From: Chloroflexota bacterium
GTDB lineage: Bacteria > Chloroflexota > Limnocylindria > QHBO01
Length of the DNA: 64,000 bases
Assembly: GCA_003243965.1 (NCBI GenBank)
Contig: QHBO01000010.1
Coordinates: forward strand, 1 to 64,000
Direction of reading: 5' to 3'
Shown: positions 50,927-61,146 of the stretch, piece by piece
Layout: every line of letters starts with the position of its first letter
Position numbering within the stretch: position 1 is the first letter of the stretch
Notes under the pieces: generated by a model
The model's input: only the letters and a program-made list of their open reading frames with translations
Told to the model about the DNA's origin: nothing
The model's database searches: none
Position numbers and translations under genes: made by a program

Positions 50927-52309
50927 GTGGACCGTTGGCGAACCATCATCGAGCCGTTCCGGATCAAGAGCGTCGAGCCGTTCCGGATGACGAGCGCCGA
51001 CGAGCGCCAGGGCAGGCTCGAGGACGCGGGCTACAACCTCTTCAACCTCCACTCCGACGATGTCCTGATCGACCTGCTCACCGATTCCGGTACCGGGGCG
51101 ATGAGCAGCGAGCAGTGGGCCGGCATCCAGCGCGGCGACGAGAGCTACGCCGGCTCCCCATCGTGGTACCGATTCCTGGAGGCGGTCCTCGAGCTCTTCC
51201 CGTTCCGGCACGTGATTCCGACTCATCAGGGCCGCGCGGCAGAGAGGATCCTGTTCGCGGTGGCCGGCGGCCCGGGCAAGGTCGTCCCCTCGAACACCCT
51301 GTTCGACACGACCCGGGCGAACGTCGAGTTCACCGGGGCAGAGGGAGTCGACGTCGTTATCCCGGAAGGGCGTCGGCCCTCGGCGCTCCACCCGTTCAAG
51401 GGCAACGTCGACCTCGAGGCGCTGGAGCGTCTCATCGCCGAGGTGGGCGCCGAGCGGATCCCCCTGGTGATGGTGACCGTGACCAACAACTCGGGCGGCG
51501 GCCAGCCGGTCTCGATGGAGAACCTGCGCGCAATCCGCGCCATCTGTGACCGATACGGGCTGCCGCTCTTCCTGGACGCCTGCCGATTCGCCGAGAACGC
51601 GTGGTTCATCAAGCAGCGCGAGGACGGCTACGCCGACAGGGCGATCCCCGACATCGTGCGCGAGATGGCCTCGCTCGCGGACGGGATGACGATGAGCGCC
51701 AAGAAGGACGCGCTGGTCAACATCGGTGGCTGGCTGGCCCTCAACGACGACCGATGGGCCGAGCAGGCGCGCAACCTCCTGATCCTGACCGAGGGCTTTC
51801 CGACGTACGGCGGTCTCGCCGGGCGGGACCTGGAGGCGATCGCCCAGGGCCTTCGCGAGGTCGTGCAGGAGGACTACCTTCGCTACCGGATCCGGTCGAC
51901 CGCCTATCTCGGGGATGCGCTGGCGGCGGCCGGCGTGCCGGTCGTGCAGCCGATCGGTGGCCACGCGGTGTACGTCGATGCGGCGGCGCTGCTGCCGCAC
52001 ATCCCACCGCTCGAGTACCCCGGCCAGTCCCTGGCGGTGACGCTGTACCGCGAGGGTGGGATCCGCGGCTGCGAGATCGGCAGCGTCATGTTCGGCCGGC
52101 ACCCCGACGGCTCAGAGTCGCCGGCGGCCATGGAGCTCGTGCGGCTCGCCATCCCGCGGCGCGTCTACACTCAGAGCCACATCGATTACGTGATCGAGGT
52201 CGTTCGGTCGGTCGCGGAGGGCGCCGCGGAGCTGCGCGGGATGCGGATCGTCGCGCAGCCTCCGACCCTGCGGCACTTCACCGCCCGCTTCGAGCCGCTC
52301 TCCACGTAG
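50927..52309 (+). CDS. tnaA: Tryptophanase (tryptophan indole-lyase)
   Basis: A 460-residue PLP-dependent beta-eliminating lyase that splits L-tryptophan to indole, pyruvate and ammonia. The PLP Lys is Lys260 in MSAKKDALVNIGG. The family also contains tyrosine phenol-lyase; two positions favour tryptophanase. The segment equivalent to the tyrosine-lyase Arg381 loop (MERG) reads GCEIGS here, and LRHFTARF keeps the His (His463 in E. coli) where tyrosine lyases have Phe. It is monocistronic, with a leaderless GTG start. No tryptophan permease is adjacent, but an exporter follows. Confidence 0.9.
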   Translation: MDRWRTIIEPFRIKSVEPFRMTSADERQGRLEDAGYNLFNLHSDDVLIDLLTDSGTGAMSSEQWAGIQRGDESYAGSPSWYRFLEAVLELFPFRHVIPTHQGRAAERILFAVAGGPGKVVPSNTLFDTTRANVEFTGAEGVDVVIPEGRRPSALHPFKGNVDLEALERLIAEVGAERIPLVMVTVTNNSGGGQPVSMENLRAIRAICDRYGLPLFLDACRFAENAWFIKQREDGYADRAIPDIVREMASLADGMTMSAKKDALVNIGGWLALNDDRWAEQARNLLILTEGFPTYGGLAGRDLEAIAQGLREVVQEDYLRYRIRSTAYLGDALAAAGVPVVQPIGGHAVYVDAAALLPHIPPLEYPGQSLAVTLYREGGIRGCEIGSVMFGRHPDGSESPAAMELVRLAIPRRVYTQSHIDYVIEVVRSVAEGAAELRGMRIVAQPPTLRHFTARFEPLST

Positions 52310-52327
52310 CGCCCGAAGGCATCGGTC

Positions 52328-52344
52328 GGCGCCCTTGCGGCGCC
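52328..52344 (+). terminator. Hairpin after tnaA
   Basis: GGCGCC-CTTGC-GGCGCC is a perfect 6-bp GC stem 19 bases past the tnaA stop. There is no T-run, so it is only a weak terminator candidate. Confidence 0.35.
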
Positions 52345-52372
52345 GGGGGCACGCGGCGGTTGACCCGCCACC

Positions 52373-52378
52373 TAGGAT
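52373..52378 (+). promoter_or_regulatory. -10 box (TAGGAT), leaderless exporter
   Basis: TAGGAT ends 6 bases before the ATG at 52385. TTGACC occurs 7 bases farther up, too close to be a normal -35. Confidence 0.45.
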
Positions 52379-52384
52379 GGCGCG

Positions 52385-53968
52385 ATGGATCGCCGCCGCC
52401 TGACCTTGACCGCCGTTGTGCTCGCCTCGGCGATCGTCTTCCTGGACTCGACGATCGTCAACGTCGCGCTGCCGCGCATCGGACGCGAGCTGCCGGTCAG
52501 CTTCGTCGGCGTGCTCGAGGGCCAGTCCTACGTCGTCAACGGCTACCTGCTCACTCTCTCCGCGCTGCTGATCCTCTCCGGCGCGCTCGCGGACCGATAT
52601 GGCCGCAAGCGGCTGTTCCTCATCGGGCTGGTCGGGTTCGGCATCACCTCGGTCCTGTGCGGGCTGGCGCAGTCGATGGAGATGCTGATCCTGTTCCGCC
52701 TGGTGCAGGGCGCGTTCGGGGCGCTCCTGGTCCCGACCTCGCTGGCCATCATCAACGCCACGTTCGAGGGGGCGGAGCTGGGGCGCGCCTTCGGCATCTG
52801 GGCCGCGGCATCGTCGGCGACCACGGTCATCGGGCCGCTGGTCGGGGGCTTCCTGGTCGACACCATCGGCTGGCGGGTCGCCTTCCTGATCAACGCGCCC
52901 CTCGTGGCGGGGGCGGTGCTGCTGGCGCTCACCCAACTCCCCGAGAGCCGCGACGAGCACGCGTCGTCACGCTTCGACTGGCTGGGAGCAGCGGTCATCG
53001 CCATCGCCGTCGGCGGACTGGCCTACGGGGCGATCCGCGGGCAGGAGCGCAACTGGGCCGACCTGTCGGCCTGGATCGGGCTGGGCGTCGGCGCGCTGGC
53101 GACGGTGCTGATCGTGCCGCTCATGCGGCTGCGCAGCGACCCGCTGGTGCCACCGGGCCTCTTCCGGTCACGGAACTTCACGGTGACGAACATCTCCACG
53201 TTCCTGGTCTACGGCGCGCTCTACTCGTTCAGCGCGTTCATGGCGATCTATCTGCAGGGCACGCTGGGCTACACGGCGGCAGCCTCGGGGGCCACCGGCC
53301 TTCCGATCGGGATCCTGCTGGCGGTCTTTTCGACGACGGTCGGCACATATGCCGGCCGCCTCGGACCGCGCTCCTTCATGGCTGCAGGGCCGTTCATCAT
53401 GGGCGCGGGCCTGCTGTGGCTGGCACGCGTACCGGCCGACAGCCAACCCTGGCGTGCCAGTCTGTCCGACCCGGGCTCACTCGTCCCACCGGTGAGCGTG
53501 GTGATCGACCTGGTCCCCGCACTCCTCCTGTTCGCGGTCGGCATCACCCTGCTGGTCGCCCCACTGACCACCGCACTCATGACCTCGGTTCCCACGCGAA
53601 ACTCCGGGCTCGCCTCGGCGATCAACAACGCGATCTCGCGGATCGGGCCGCTCCTCGCGGGCGCGCTGATCTTCATCGTGGTCACCGCGAGCTTCTACGG
53701 ATCGCTGGCCGCCAGAGTCCCCGCGTTGGATACCGGCTCGAGCGCGCTGCGGGCCCGCATCCAGCCCCTCAATCCACCCCGCGCGGGCGTGCCATCGTCA
53801 CAGGTCGAGGCGGCCAGGCAGGCATCGACCGATGCCTTCCACCTGGCCATGCTCATCGCCGCGCTGCTCTGCATCTCGGGCGGCATCGTCAACGCGGTGG
53901 GCATCCGCAACCCGCGGCTCGGTGCGGCCGAGGTGGGACCCGCGTCCGCGAGCACCACGGCGGGGTGA
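52385..53968 (+). CDS. DHA2-type (14-helix) MFS drug exporter
   Basis: A 527-residue, 14-helix major facilitator of the EmrB/QacA type. Motif D1 is seen in FLDSTIVNVALPRIGREL, motif A in GALADRYGRKRLFLIG, and motif C-like GPLVGGFLVDTIGWRVAF. It exports drugs or metabolites with protons. It lies 75 bases after tnaA; indole export is a possible link, but it appears to have its own leaderless promoter. The C-terminal tail is short and unremarkable. Confidence 0.92.
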   Translation: MDRRRLTLTAVVLASAIVFLDSTIVNVALPRIGRELPVSFVGVLEGQSYVVNGYLLTLSALLILSGALADRYGRKRLFLIGLVGFGITSVLCGLAQSMEMLILFRLVQGAFGALLVPTSLAIINATFEGAELGRAFGIWAAASSATTVIGPLVGGFLVDTIGWRVAFLINAPLVAGAVLLALTQLPESRDEHASSRFDWLGAAVIAIAVGGLAYGAIRGQERNWADLSAWIGLGVGALATVLIVPLMRLRSDPLVPPGLFRSRNFTVTNISTFLVYGALYSFSAFMAIYLQGTLGYTAAASGATGLPIGILLAVFSTTVGTYAGRLGPRSFMAAGPFIMGAGLLWLARVPADSQPWRASLSDPGSLVPPVSVVIDLVPALLLFAVGITLLVAPLTTALMTSVPTRNSGLASAINNAISRIGPLLAGALIFIVVTASFYGSLAARVPALDTGSSALRARIQPLNPPRAGVPSSQVEAARQASTDAFHLAMLIAALLCISGGIVNAVGIRNPRLGAAEVGPASASTTAG

Positions 53969-54006
53969 CCCCGCCGCCCCGACCGTCCCAGCCGGAGCGC
54001 CTCCTC

Positions 54007-54012
54007 TATCAT
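54007..54012 (+). promoter_or_regulatory. -10 box (TATCAT), leaderless MOSC gene
   Basis: TATCAT ends 6 bases before the ATG at 54019; no ribosome-binding site is present. Confidence 0.45.
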
Positions 54013-54018
54013 CGGTCG

Positions 54019-54516
54019 ATGAGCGCCAACCAGGGACGAGTCGAGGGTCTCCACCTTCACGCCCGACGCGGAGAGCCGATGCGGGTCGTCGACGAGGTTC
54101 GGGCCGATGCCGGCCGGGGCATCGCGGGCGACCGGATGTACGGCCTGGGAATCGCGGGGACGCACATCACGCTCATCGGCGCGGAGTCGATCGATGCCAT
54201 GCTCGAGGCGACCGCCATCCCCCTCCAGCCCTCGGAGACACGCCGCAACGTGCTGACCCGCGGTGTCGACCTCGACGCGCTCGTCGGCCGCACCTTCCGA
54301 GTCGGCGAGGTCATCTGCCGCGGCGTCAAGGAGTGCACGCCGTGCAACCACCTCGAGTCGCTCACCCGGCCCGGCGTTCGCGCCGGCCTCGCGACGCACG
54401 GCGGGGGGCTCCGCGCAGACGTCCTGCAGGGCGGGTCCATCCGCATCGGCGACAGGGTGGAGGTCCACGACGAAGCCGCGCTGCCCATCGGAGTGAATGC
54501 CCGGCCCGGCGCCTGA
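54019..54516 (+). CDS. MOSC-domain protein
   Basis: A 165-residue protein of the molybdenum-cofactor sulfurase C-terminal (MOSC) family. It has GIAGDRMYGLG, the GD/R segment of MOSC, ETRRNVLTRGVDLDALVGR, and the conserved Cys in RGVKECTPCNHLE. These proteins bind molybdopterin cofactor or carry sulfur to it (compare YiiM/MARC). The open frame extends ~2.4 kb upstream as an antiregister shadow of the previous genes; ATG 54019 is set by the -10 box. It overlaps the next gene by 20 bases. Confidence 0.88.
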   Translation: MSANQGRVEGLHLHARRGEPMRVVDEVRADAGRGIAGDRMYGLGIAGTHITLIGAESIDAMLEATAIPLQPSETRRNVLTRGVDLDALVGRTFRVGEVICRGVKECTPCNHLESLTRPGVRAGLATHGGGLRADVLQGGSIRIGDRVEVHDEAALPIGVNARPGA

Positions 54517-55339
54517 CCGATTGACCTCGGTTGCCCACCGTGCGGGCCTCTTTGGTCCGGACAGCGCATCGTGGCGCATCGACCGCGAGGTGATGGTCCT
54601 GGCCGGTGGAACCTGCGCGCTGCTCATGCAGCTGGCCCACCCCGCGGTGGCGGCCGGCGTTGCCGAGCACTCGAACTTTCGCGACGACCCCTTTGCACGG
54701 CTGCGCCGCACGCTGAGCGCCAGCTTCGACGTCGTCTTCGGAAGCGCGCCGCGCGCCGAGCGGGCGCTTGCGGGGATCAACGCGGTGCATCGGTCGATCA
54801 GCGGGGTCATCCCGGAGACCGGCGCGACCTACAATGCGCGGGATCCAACGCTGCTGCTCTGGGTGCATGCCACCCTGGTCGACACCGCCATCCGGGTCTA
54901 CCACCGCTACGTCGCGCCGCTCTCGCCCGGGGAGCGCCAGCGGTACCACGATGAGTCGCGTCTCGTCGCCCGCTCGCTGGGGGTGCCGGCGGAGCTCATC
55001 CCGCGCACGCTCGACGAGCTCCGAAGTTGGATGGCCGATCGGATCCAGTGCGGCGACGTGTGGGTCACCCCGACCGCGCGCAGCCTGGCGACGTCGGTGC
55101 TCTACCCGGCCCGGCTCCCGCCGCGGTTCGTCTGGGATGTGGCGCACCTGGTCTCGCTCAGTGTCATGCCGCCCGCGATCCGGAGCGACTTTGGGCTGCC
55201 CTGGAACGCTCGGCGCGCGGCAGGGGCCGAACGGCTCGCCGGCGCGACGCGAGCGGTGCTGCCCCTGCTGCCGGCCCCGCTGCGGTTCGTGCCGCAGTAC
55301 CGAACCGCAGTGCGGCGCGCCGGCGGTCGCCTCCGCTGA
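54497..55339 (+). CDS. DUF2236 (MpaB/latex-clearing-like) protein
   Basis: A 280-residue protein of the oxygenase-MpaB/DUF2236 family. It has SWRIDREVMVLAGGTCALLM and the heme-ligand-type motif QLAHPAVAAGVAEHSNFRDD, then LLLWVHATLVDTAIRVYHRY. Rubber oxygenase Lcp is a characterised member with a b-type heme. Cytoplasmic location is expected because no signal is seen. Substrate unknown. The overlap with the MOSC gene suggests a shared operon. Confidence 0.85.
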   Translation: MPGPAPDRLTSVAHRAGLFGPDSASWRIDREVMVLAGGTCALLMQLAHPAVAAGVAEHSNFRDDPFARLRRTLSASFDVVFGSAPRAERALAGINAVHRSISGVIPETGATYNARDPTLLLWVHATLVDTAIRVYHRYVAPLSPGERQRYHDESRLVARSLGVPAELIPRTLDELRSWMADRIQCGDVWVTPTARSLATSVLYPARLPPRFVWDVAHLVSLSVMPPAIRSDFGLPWNARRAAGAERLAGATRAVLPLLPAPLRFVPQYRTAVRRAGGRLR

Positions 55340-55438
55340 CCGACAACCGAGCGGCGGGTATCATGGCCTCGCCCGCGAGCCCACCGCGCTCCTCTGCCGT
55401 GGTCGCGCGCCCCTGCGGCTCGGCGTGGCGGAGGACGT

Positions 55439-57250
55439 TTGACCGGATTCACCAGGCTCGCGTGGGCGACCGTAGCCGCGACGTTCGTGCTCGTCGTGGT
55501 AGGGGTCGTGGTTCGCTCCACAGGCTCCGGCCTCGGCTGTCCGGAGTGGCCGACCTGTCATGGCAGCTGGGTACCACCCTTCAACGACCCGCACGCCATC
55601 ATCGAGTGGTCGCATCGGACCACTGCGGCGATCGTGGGCTTCCTTGCGCTCGGCGTTGCGCTCGCCGCGCTGATCGGCCACCGCGGCCGCCCGTCGGTGT
55701 TGTGGCCCTCGGTGGCGGCGTTCTTCCTGGTCGTCTTCCAGGCGCTCCTCGGCAAGGTGACGGTGGAGAGCGACCTGGCCGGTGAGATCGTCACCGCGCA
55801 CTTGGCGACCGCCATGGCGCTCCTGGCGCTGGTGCTGTACGTCGCGCTGCGCAGCGGCTACCCCGCGGTCCTCGCGCGCCGAGGCAGCATCGACCGATTC
55901 ACCGCGTTGACCGGCGTCACGGCCGGAGCCACCTATCTGCTCCTGCTGCTCGGCTCGCACGTGACGGCCACCGGAACCGCGCTCGCCTTCCCCGACTGGC
56001 CGCTGATGAGCGGTACCCTCCTGCCGCGGCTCACCGAGCTGACGGCTCCGCACGCCGTCCATCGATGGGCGGCCATCCTCGTCGGCCTGCTCGTTGCGGC
56101 CACCGCCCTGGCGGCGCTGCGCAGCCGGCGCGATGACCGCAGCATGGTGTCGCTCGCCGTCGGCGCCGCGCTCCTGTACGTCATTCAGGCGGTCATCGGC
56201 GGCCTCCAGGTCTTCACCCGCCTGGCGGGGTGGACCCAGGTGCTGCACCTCGCCCTCGGGGCGGCGATCTGGGGCCTCCTGGTCAGCCTGTTGATCGTGA
56301 GCGCGTACCGCCCCCGGATGGAGGCGCGGGCCGCTGACGAGCACCGGCCGGCGTCGCCGCAGCGCCCATCGGTCGCCGGGCAGCTGCAGGCCTACGTGGC
56401 GCTCACCAAGCCGCGCATCATTGAGCTGTTGTTGGTGACCACCGTGCCGACCATGGTGCTGGCACAGGGCGGGCTGCCATCGGTCTGGTTGATGCTCGCA
56501 GTCGTCATCGGCGGCGCCCTGGCGGCAGGAGGGGCGAACGCCATCAACCAGTTCGTCGACCGCGACATCGACGATGTCATGCGCCGGACGCGCCATCGGC
56601 CGCTGCCGCGCCGCGCCGTTGGCCCGCGGCAGGCGCTGATCTTCGGCGTCACGTTGAGCGTCGTGGCCTTCGCGTGGCTGGCCGTCACGGTCAACCTCCT
56701 GTCGGCGCTCCTCGCGTCCAGCGCAATCGTGTTCTACGTGTTCGTGTACACGATCTGGCTCAAGCGCACGACGCCGCAGAACATCGTCATCGGCGGAGCC
56801 GCCGGCTGCGTGCCGGTGCTGGTTGCCTGGGCGGCGGTGACCGGCACGGTCGGCGTTCCGGCGCTGGTCCTGTTCGCCATCGTCTTCTATTGGACGCCGC
56901 CGCACTTCTGGGCGCTCGCGCTCCGCTATCGGGGCGACTACGCCGCAGCCGGAGTGCCGATGCTGCCCGTTGTGCGCGGTGAGCTCGAGACCGCCCGCCA
57001 GATCCTGCTCTACTCGGTCCTGCTGGTGATCGTCAGCCTCCTCCTGTTCCCGGCCGCCGGAATGGGCCTGATCTACCTGGTCGCCGCCATCGTGCTGGGC
57101 GCGCTATTCCTGTTGAACGCCGTCCGTCTTCGCCTGGCGCTCGGCGGCGGCCCCGCCGCGATCCGGCTGTTTCGCTATTCGATCAGCTACCTGACGCTGC
57201 TCTTCGGCGCGGTGGCGCTCGACTCGATCTTCCGACTCCCGCTGCGCTGA
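55439..57250 (+). CDS. Fused haem A synthase (CtaA) and haem O synthase (CtaB)
   Basis: A 603-residue fusion. Residues ~1-290 are CtaA/Cox15, with [40 protein letters not shown] and [10 protein letters not shown] supplying the heme-ligand His and the Cys pair. Residues ~310-603 are the CtaB protoheme farnesyltransferase, with [20 protein letters not shown] and [12 protein letters not shown]. The protein farnesylates heme B to heme O and oxidises it to heme A for the oxidase encoded downstream. The start is TTG 55439 with GGAGG 4 bases upstream. Its last 147 bases are antisense to the 3' end of ctaG. Confidence 0.94.
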   Translation: MTGFTRLAWATVAATFVLVVVGVVVRSTGSGLGCPEWPTCHGSWVPPFNDPHAIIEWSHRTTAAIVGFLALGVALAALIGHRGRPSVLWPSVAAFFLVVFQALLGKVTVESDLAGEIVTAHLATAMALLALVLYVALRSGYPAVLARRGSIDRFTALTGVTAGATYLLLLLGSHVTATGTALAFPDWPLMSGTLLPRLTELTAPHAVHRWAAILVGLLVAATALAALRSRRDDRSMVSLAVGAALLYVIQAVIGGLQVFTRLAGWTQVLHLALGAAIWGLLVSLLIVSAYRPRMEARAADEHRPASPQRPSVAGQLQAYVALTKPRIIELLLVTTVPTMVLAQGGLPSVWLMLAVVIGGALAAGGANAINQFVDRDIDDVMRRTRHRPLPRRAVGPRQALIFGVTLSVVAFAWLAVTVNLLSALLASSAIVFYVFVYTIWLKRTTPQNIVIGGAAGCVPVLVAWAAVTGTVGVPALVLFAIVFYWTPPHFWALALRYRGDYAAAGVPMLPVVRGELETARQILLYSVLLVIVSLLLFPAAGMGLIYLVAAIVLGALFLLNAVRLRLALGGGPAAIRLFRYSISYLTLLFGAVALDSIFRLPLR

Positions 57251-58234
57251 GGCGGGGTGAGCCGCGGCCGCTCGTCGGGCCGCCTCCTCGGCGTCGAGAC
57301 GCGCATCGAGGCGCACCGTGCGTTTGTCTTCGTAGCGCATCCACCCGGCGATGACGACCACCATCCCGGCCAGGAAGGCGAGGTCGCCGAAGACCCACAT
57401 GATCACACCGCCCAGGCGCTGGTCGTCGAGGACGGAAGGTCCCCAGGTCCGCAGATCGGTGGCGTAGTGGGGATACAGCACCCGGTCGGCACTGAGCAGG
57501 GCGACACCCAGGAAGCTGTTCTGCGGCATCGCCAGGAACAGGTAGAGCAGCCGCACCGGGTGGGGCAGCCGCCACGGCGAGGGATCGGCGCCGATCGCCG
57601 GCCACCAGAACAGGAGCGCCGCGGCCATGAACGTCCCGTGCTGGAGGTAGTGGAGCGGCACGCTCTCCAGCGCGTCGTTGTACAGGCTGGTGAAGTGCCA
57701 GCCCCAGTTCACGCCCGCAAACAGCACCCACGCGACGACCGGGAAGGCGAGGACGTGCACGGCCCGGCTCTGGAGCACCCGCAGAAGGCCCCGGCGGACC
57801 GATGGCGAGGCGGCGCGCAGGCTGAGGGTGATTGGCGCGCCGACGAGCAGCAGCGGTGCGGCCACCAGCTCGAGGAGCATGTGCTGTCCCATGTGGACAG
57901 CGAACAGCTGCCCCTCGTAGGCCTCGATCGGCGACGTCAGCGCCAGCAGCACCGCGCCCAGGCCGGCGAGGAACGCCACCGCGCGGCCGCGCGGAACCCG
58001 GTTGCGCGGGTGTCGGGTGTTGACACGACGCACCGCCCACAGGTAGATCGCCGCGACCACGGCCACGCCCAGGATCGGGAGCGGCTCCGGCTGCCAGGCG
58101 AACAGCGTGGCCGGGAAGGAGGGTGCCGGAGCTCCTCCCGCCCCGTGAGCGAGCGAGCCGGACGGAAGCCCGAAGAGGCTGACGAGGGCAAGGAGTGCCA
58201 CCGGCAGCCCGCGTCGGAGGTAGGAGAGCGCCAC
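57104..58234 (-). CDS. ctaG: Cytochrome oxidase assembly protein CtaG (caa3 type)
   Basis: A ~376-residue membrane protein. GTG 58234 gives a signal-like N-terminus ([20 protein letters not shown]) followed by seven helices. Typical residues are [36 protein letters not shown] and [20 protein letters not shown], with many heme/copper-region His. It aids assembly of the copper centre of the oxidase. The C-terminal ~65 residues are charged, Ala/Arg/Glu-rich, and encoded antisense to the end of the CtaA-CtaB gene, an odd overlap. The true start is ambiguous; an in-frame ATG at 58294 is possible. Confidence 0.87.
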   Translation of the reverse strand: MALSYLRRGLPVALLALVSLFGLPSGSLAHGAGGAPAPSFPATLFAWQPEPLPILGVAVVAAIYLWAVRRVNTRHPRNRVPRGRAVAFLAGLGAVLLALTSPIEAYEGQLFAVHMGQHMLLELVAAPLLLVGAPITLSLRAASPSVRRGLLRVLQSRAVHVLAFPVVAWVLFAGVNWGWHFTSLYNDALESVPLHYLQHGTFMAAALLFWWPAIGADPSPWRLPHPVRLLYLFLAMPQNSFLGVALLSADRVLYPHYATDLRTWGPSVLDDQRLGGVIMWVFGDLAFLAGMVVVIAGWMRYEDKRTVRLDARLDAEEAARRAAAAHPASAQRESEDRVERHRAEEQRQVADRIAKQPDRGGAAAERQAKTDGVQQE

Positions 58235-58289
58235 CTCCGCATTGTGTGCCGCGCGGGGCGGCAACGGTGCGCTGGCCGGACAGCATCGG

Positions 58290-58295
58290 TACAAT
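58290..58295 (+). promoter_or_regulatory. -10 box (TACAAT), cytochrome oxidase operon
   Basis: TACAAT lies 121 bases before the ctaC ATG at 58416 and 6 bases before an in-frame GTG (58302). Either it drives a ~115-base leader, or ctaC starts leaderless at 58302 with 38 extra residues. Confidence 0.4.
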
Positions 58296-58415
58296 GCGCC
58301 CGTGCCGCGTCAGTCCGGCTGCGCGGTGGCCACCCGTCGAGCTTCGAGACCTCCCGGACGGGGCAGCTGCCCGCCCGGCCGTGCGACCCGTGAGGAGCCC
58401 CGAGAGATCAGCCTG

Positions 58416-59468
58416 ATGCGTCGATTCGCCGCCGGAACCCGGGTTCGAAGCGTGCTGCGCGTTGCTGTCCCGCTCGTGCTCATCTTCCTGCTCGGCGGCT
58501 GCCTGATGCCGCCCACCCCGGAGACCACGCAGGCGCGCGACGTCTTCAACCTCTACATCCTGGTTCTCGCGCTCGGCGCGGTCGTCTTCGTGGCGGTCGA
58601 GGGCATGATCGTGTACTCGATCTTCCGCTACCGCCGCCGCGACGATCGGCTCCCGCGCCAGATTCACGGCAACACCGTGGTGGAGATCATCTGGACCGCC
58701 ATCCCGACCGTCATCGTGCTGGTCCTCTTCACCTTCAGCACGCTGACGCTGGCGCGCACCGAGGCCAAGGCCCAGAACCCGCTGACCATCGAGGTCGATG
58801 GGTTCCAATGGCAGTGGACCTTCCGCTACCTGGACGCCAACTACACCGTCACCGGGACGCCTACCAACCCGCCGGTGATGGGCCTGCCCGTCAACCAGCC
58901 GATTCGGCTGATCCTGAAATCGAACGACGTGATCCACTCCTTCTACGTGCCGCATTTCCTGGTCAAGCGTGACGTCATCCCCTTCCCGCCGGGTCAGCCG
59001 CTCAACCAGCTCGAGTTCACGGTCACCGATGAGGGCACCTACGCCGGCCAATGCGCCGAGTTCTGCGGTGACCTCCACGCCCGCATGACCTTTACCGTTC
59101 AGGCGATGTCGAACGCGAAATACCAGCAGTGGCTTGCCGATGCCAAGGCCGGCAAGTCGCCGCCGCCCGCGGCATCGGTCGCGCCAGGGGCCGCAGAGGC
59201 GAAGCTGGTGGCCAAGGGCATCGCGTTTGACCAGCAGAAGCTCGAGGTGCCCGCCAACCAGGCCTTCAGCCTGACCCTCGACAACCAGGACACGGTGCAG
59301 CACAACGTATCGATATCCAAGGGCCAGCAGGTGCTGTTCCGAGGGGAGCTGGTGGCAGGCGGCAAGTCGATGAAGTACCAGGTCCCGGCGCTGCCGCCGG
59401 GCGACTATGTGTTCCAGTGCGACGTGCACCCGATCCCGGCCATGACCGGGGCGATCACCGCGAAGTAG
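58416..59468 (+). CDS. ctaC: Cytochrome c oxidase subunit II with extra cupredoxin domain
   Basis: A 350-residue lipoprotein-like subunit (LLGGC, Cys29). Two membrane helices and the periplasmic CuA domain follow; CuA ligands are His in [10 protein letters not shown] and C-x3-C-x3-H-x3-M in [12 protein letters not shown]. After a Pro/Ala linker, residues ~262-350 add a second cupredoxin-like domain ([17 protein letters not shown], then VQHNVSI and [13 protein letters not shown]), with His, Cys, His and Met in type-1 copper order. Many caa3 enzymes have a cytochrome c here instead. The extra domain may receive electrons from a blue-copper donor. Confidence 0.92.
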   Translation: MRRFAAGTRVRSVLRVAVPLVLIFLLGGCLMPPTPETTQARDVFNLYILVLALGAVVFVAVEGMIVYSIFRYRRRDDRLPRQIHGNTVVEIIWTAIPTVIVLVLFTFSTLTLARTEAKAQNPLTIEVDGFQWQWTFRYLDANYTVTGTPTNPPVMGLPVNQPIRLILKSNDVIHSFYVPHFLVKRDVIPFPPGQPLNQLEFTVTDEGTYAGQCAEFCGDLHARMTFTVQAMSNAKYQQWLADAKAGKSPPPAASVAPGAAEAKLVAKGIAFDQQKLEVPANQAFSLTLDNQDTVQHNVSISKGQQVLFRGELVAGGKSMKYQVPALPPGDYVFQCDVHPIPAMTGAITAK

Positions 59469-59484
59469 CCCGAGCGAGGACACG

Positions 59485-61146
59485 ATGGCAACCACCACCC
59501 TCAGCCCCCGCGCCGAGAGCTATCGACGGTCGTGGGTGCTCGACTGGCTGACGACGGTCGACCACAAGAAGATCGGGGTCCTGTACATCCTCAACAGCTT
59601 CCTGTTCTTCTTCGCCGCCGGCATCCTCGCCTTGGTGCTGCGCTCCGAGCTCGCCGTCCCGGGCCTGCAGTTCCTCGACGAGCGGACCTACAACGAGGCC
59701 TTCACGATGCACGGGACGATCATGATCTTCCTGTTCGTCGTCCCGGTCCTGGCGGGCTTCGCCAACTACATCGTGCCGCTTCAGATTGGCGCGCCGGACA
59801 TGGCGTTCCCGCGCATCAATGCGCTCAGCTTCTGGCTCCTGCCGCTGGGCGGCCTGCTCATCTTCTCCGGCTACCTGTTCGGCGGCGCGGCGGCGGAGGG
59901 CTGGACCAGCTACAACCCGCTGAGCAACAAGACCTATGCGCCGGGCGTCGGGACCGACCTGTGGATCATCGGCCTGAGCCTGGTGGGGACCGCCTCGATC
60001 CTGGGGGCGGTGAACTTCATCGCCACCATCTTCAAGATGCGGGCGCCGGGGATGACGCTGTTCCGGATGCCGATCTTCGTCTGGACGGTGCTCGTCACCG
60101 CCACGCTGATCCTGCTCGCCACACCGGTCCTGACCGCCGGGCTGATCATGCTGTTCATCGACCGCAACTACGGCGGGAGCTTCTTCGAGCCCGCGGCCGG
60201 CGGCAACCCGATCCTGTGGCAGCACATCTTCTGGTTCTTCGGCCACCCGGAGGTGTACATCGTCATCCTGCCGGCGATGGGCGTGGTGAGCGAGATCCTG
60301 CCGGTCTTCAGCCGCAAGCCGCTGTTCGGCTACAAGGCGTTCGTGTTCGCCACGATCGGCATCGGTCTGCTCAGCTTCAGCGTCTGGGCGCACCACATGT
60401 TCACCACCGGCGTCGTGTTCCTGCCGTTCTTCACCTTCATGACCGCCCTGATCGCGGTCCCCACCGGGGTGAAGATGTTCAACTGGCTGGCGACCATGTG
60501 GCGCGGTGCGCTGGTCTTCACCACGCCGATGCTGTTCGCGATCGGCTTCATCAGCATGTTCCTGATCGGCGGGATCAGCGGCGTGGTGCTCGCCTCGGCG
60601 CCGATCGACTTCCATCTGCAGGACACCTACTTCGTGGTGGCCCACCTGCACTACGTGTTCTTTGGCGGCAGCGTGTTCGGGGTCTTTGCGGCGACCTATT
60701 TCTGGTTCCCCAAGATGACCGGACGGCGGCTCAACGAGCGGCTCGGCAAGATCCACTTCTGGCTCCACTTCATCGGCTTCAACCTCGCCTTCTTCCCGAT
60801 GCACTCGCTCGGCATCCTGGGGATGCCGCGTCGGATCGCGGACTACTCGCCCAACGCGGGCTGGACGATCTACAACCTGATCTCCACGTTCGGCGCGTTC
60901 GTGATCGCGATCAGCATCGTGCCGTTCCTGATCAACGTGGTCGCCACCCTGATCAACGGTGAACGAGTCGGCGACGACCCGTGGGAGGCGAACACGCTGG
61001 AGTGGGCCACCACCTCGCCCCCTCCGCCCTACAACTTCGACCGCCTGCCGCCGGTTCGCAGCGAGCGGCCGGTCTTCGACCTGCGCCACCGACACGTCGA
61101 TGAGCCGGGGCACGCGATCGTGGCCGAGACGGAGGCGCAGCCGTGA
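59485..61146 (+). CDS. ctaD: Cytochrome c oxidase subunit I
   Basis: A 553-residue 12-helix catalytic subunit carrying heme a, heme a3 and CuB. It has [20 protein letters not shown] (heme a His), [17 protein letters not shown] with the CuB His and cross-linked Tyr, WAHHMFTTG with the paired His, and HFHYV-like residues [16 protein letters not shown]. It reduces O2 to water while pumping protons. GAGGA precedes ATG 59485. It lies 16 bases after ctaC and overlaps ctaE by 4 bases. Confidence 0.96.
   Translation: MATTTLSPRAESYRRSWVLDWLTTVDHKKIGVLYILNSFLFFFAAGILALVLRSELAVPGLQFLDERTYNEAFTMHGTIMIFLFVVPVLAGFANYIVPLQIGAPDMAFPRINALSFWLLPLGGLLIFSGYLFGGAAAEGWTSYNPLSNKTYAPGVGTDLWIIGLSLVGTASILGAVNFIATIFKMRAPGMTLFRMPIFVWTVLVTATLILLATPVLTAGLIMLFIDRNYGGSFFEPAAGGNPILWQHIFWFFGHPEVYIVILPAMGVVSEILPVFSRKPLFGYKAFVFATIGIGLLSFSVWAHHMFTTGVVFLPFFTFMTALIAVPTGVKMFNWLATMWRGALVFTTPMLFAIGFISMFLIGGISGVVLASAPIDFHLQDTYFVVAHLHYVFFGGSVFGVFAATYFWFPKMTGRRLNERLGKIHFWLHFIGFNLAFFPMHSLGILGMPRRIADYSPNAGWTIYNLISTFGAFVIAISIVPFLINVVATLINGERVGDDPWEANTLEWATTSPPPPYNFDRLPPVRSERPVFDLRHRHVDEPGHAIVAETEAQP

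Noticed and set aside
51601-54018. Long open frame on the plus strand running through tnaA and the exporter into the MOSC gene
   Set aside because: It is an out-of-frame shadow of two clearly recognised genes in GC-rich DNA; only the part from 54019 matches a family.
57183-59498. Long minus-strand open frame across ctaG, ctaC and the ctaAB end
   Set aside because: Composition is the Arg/Pro/Gly-rich type of antisense shadows, while the overlapping genes have intact catalytic motifs.
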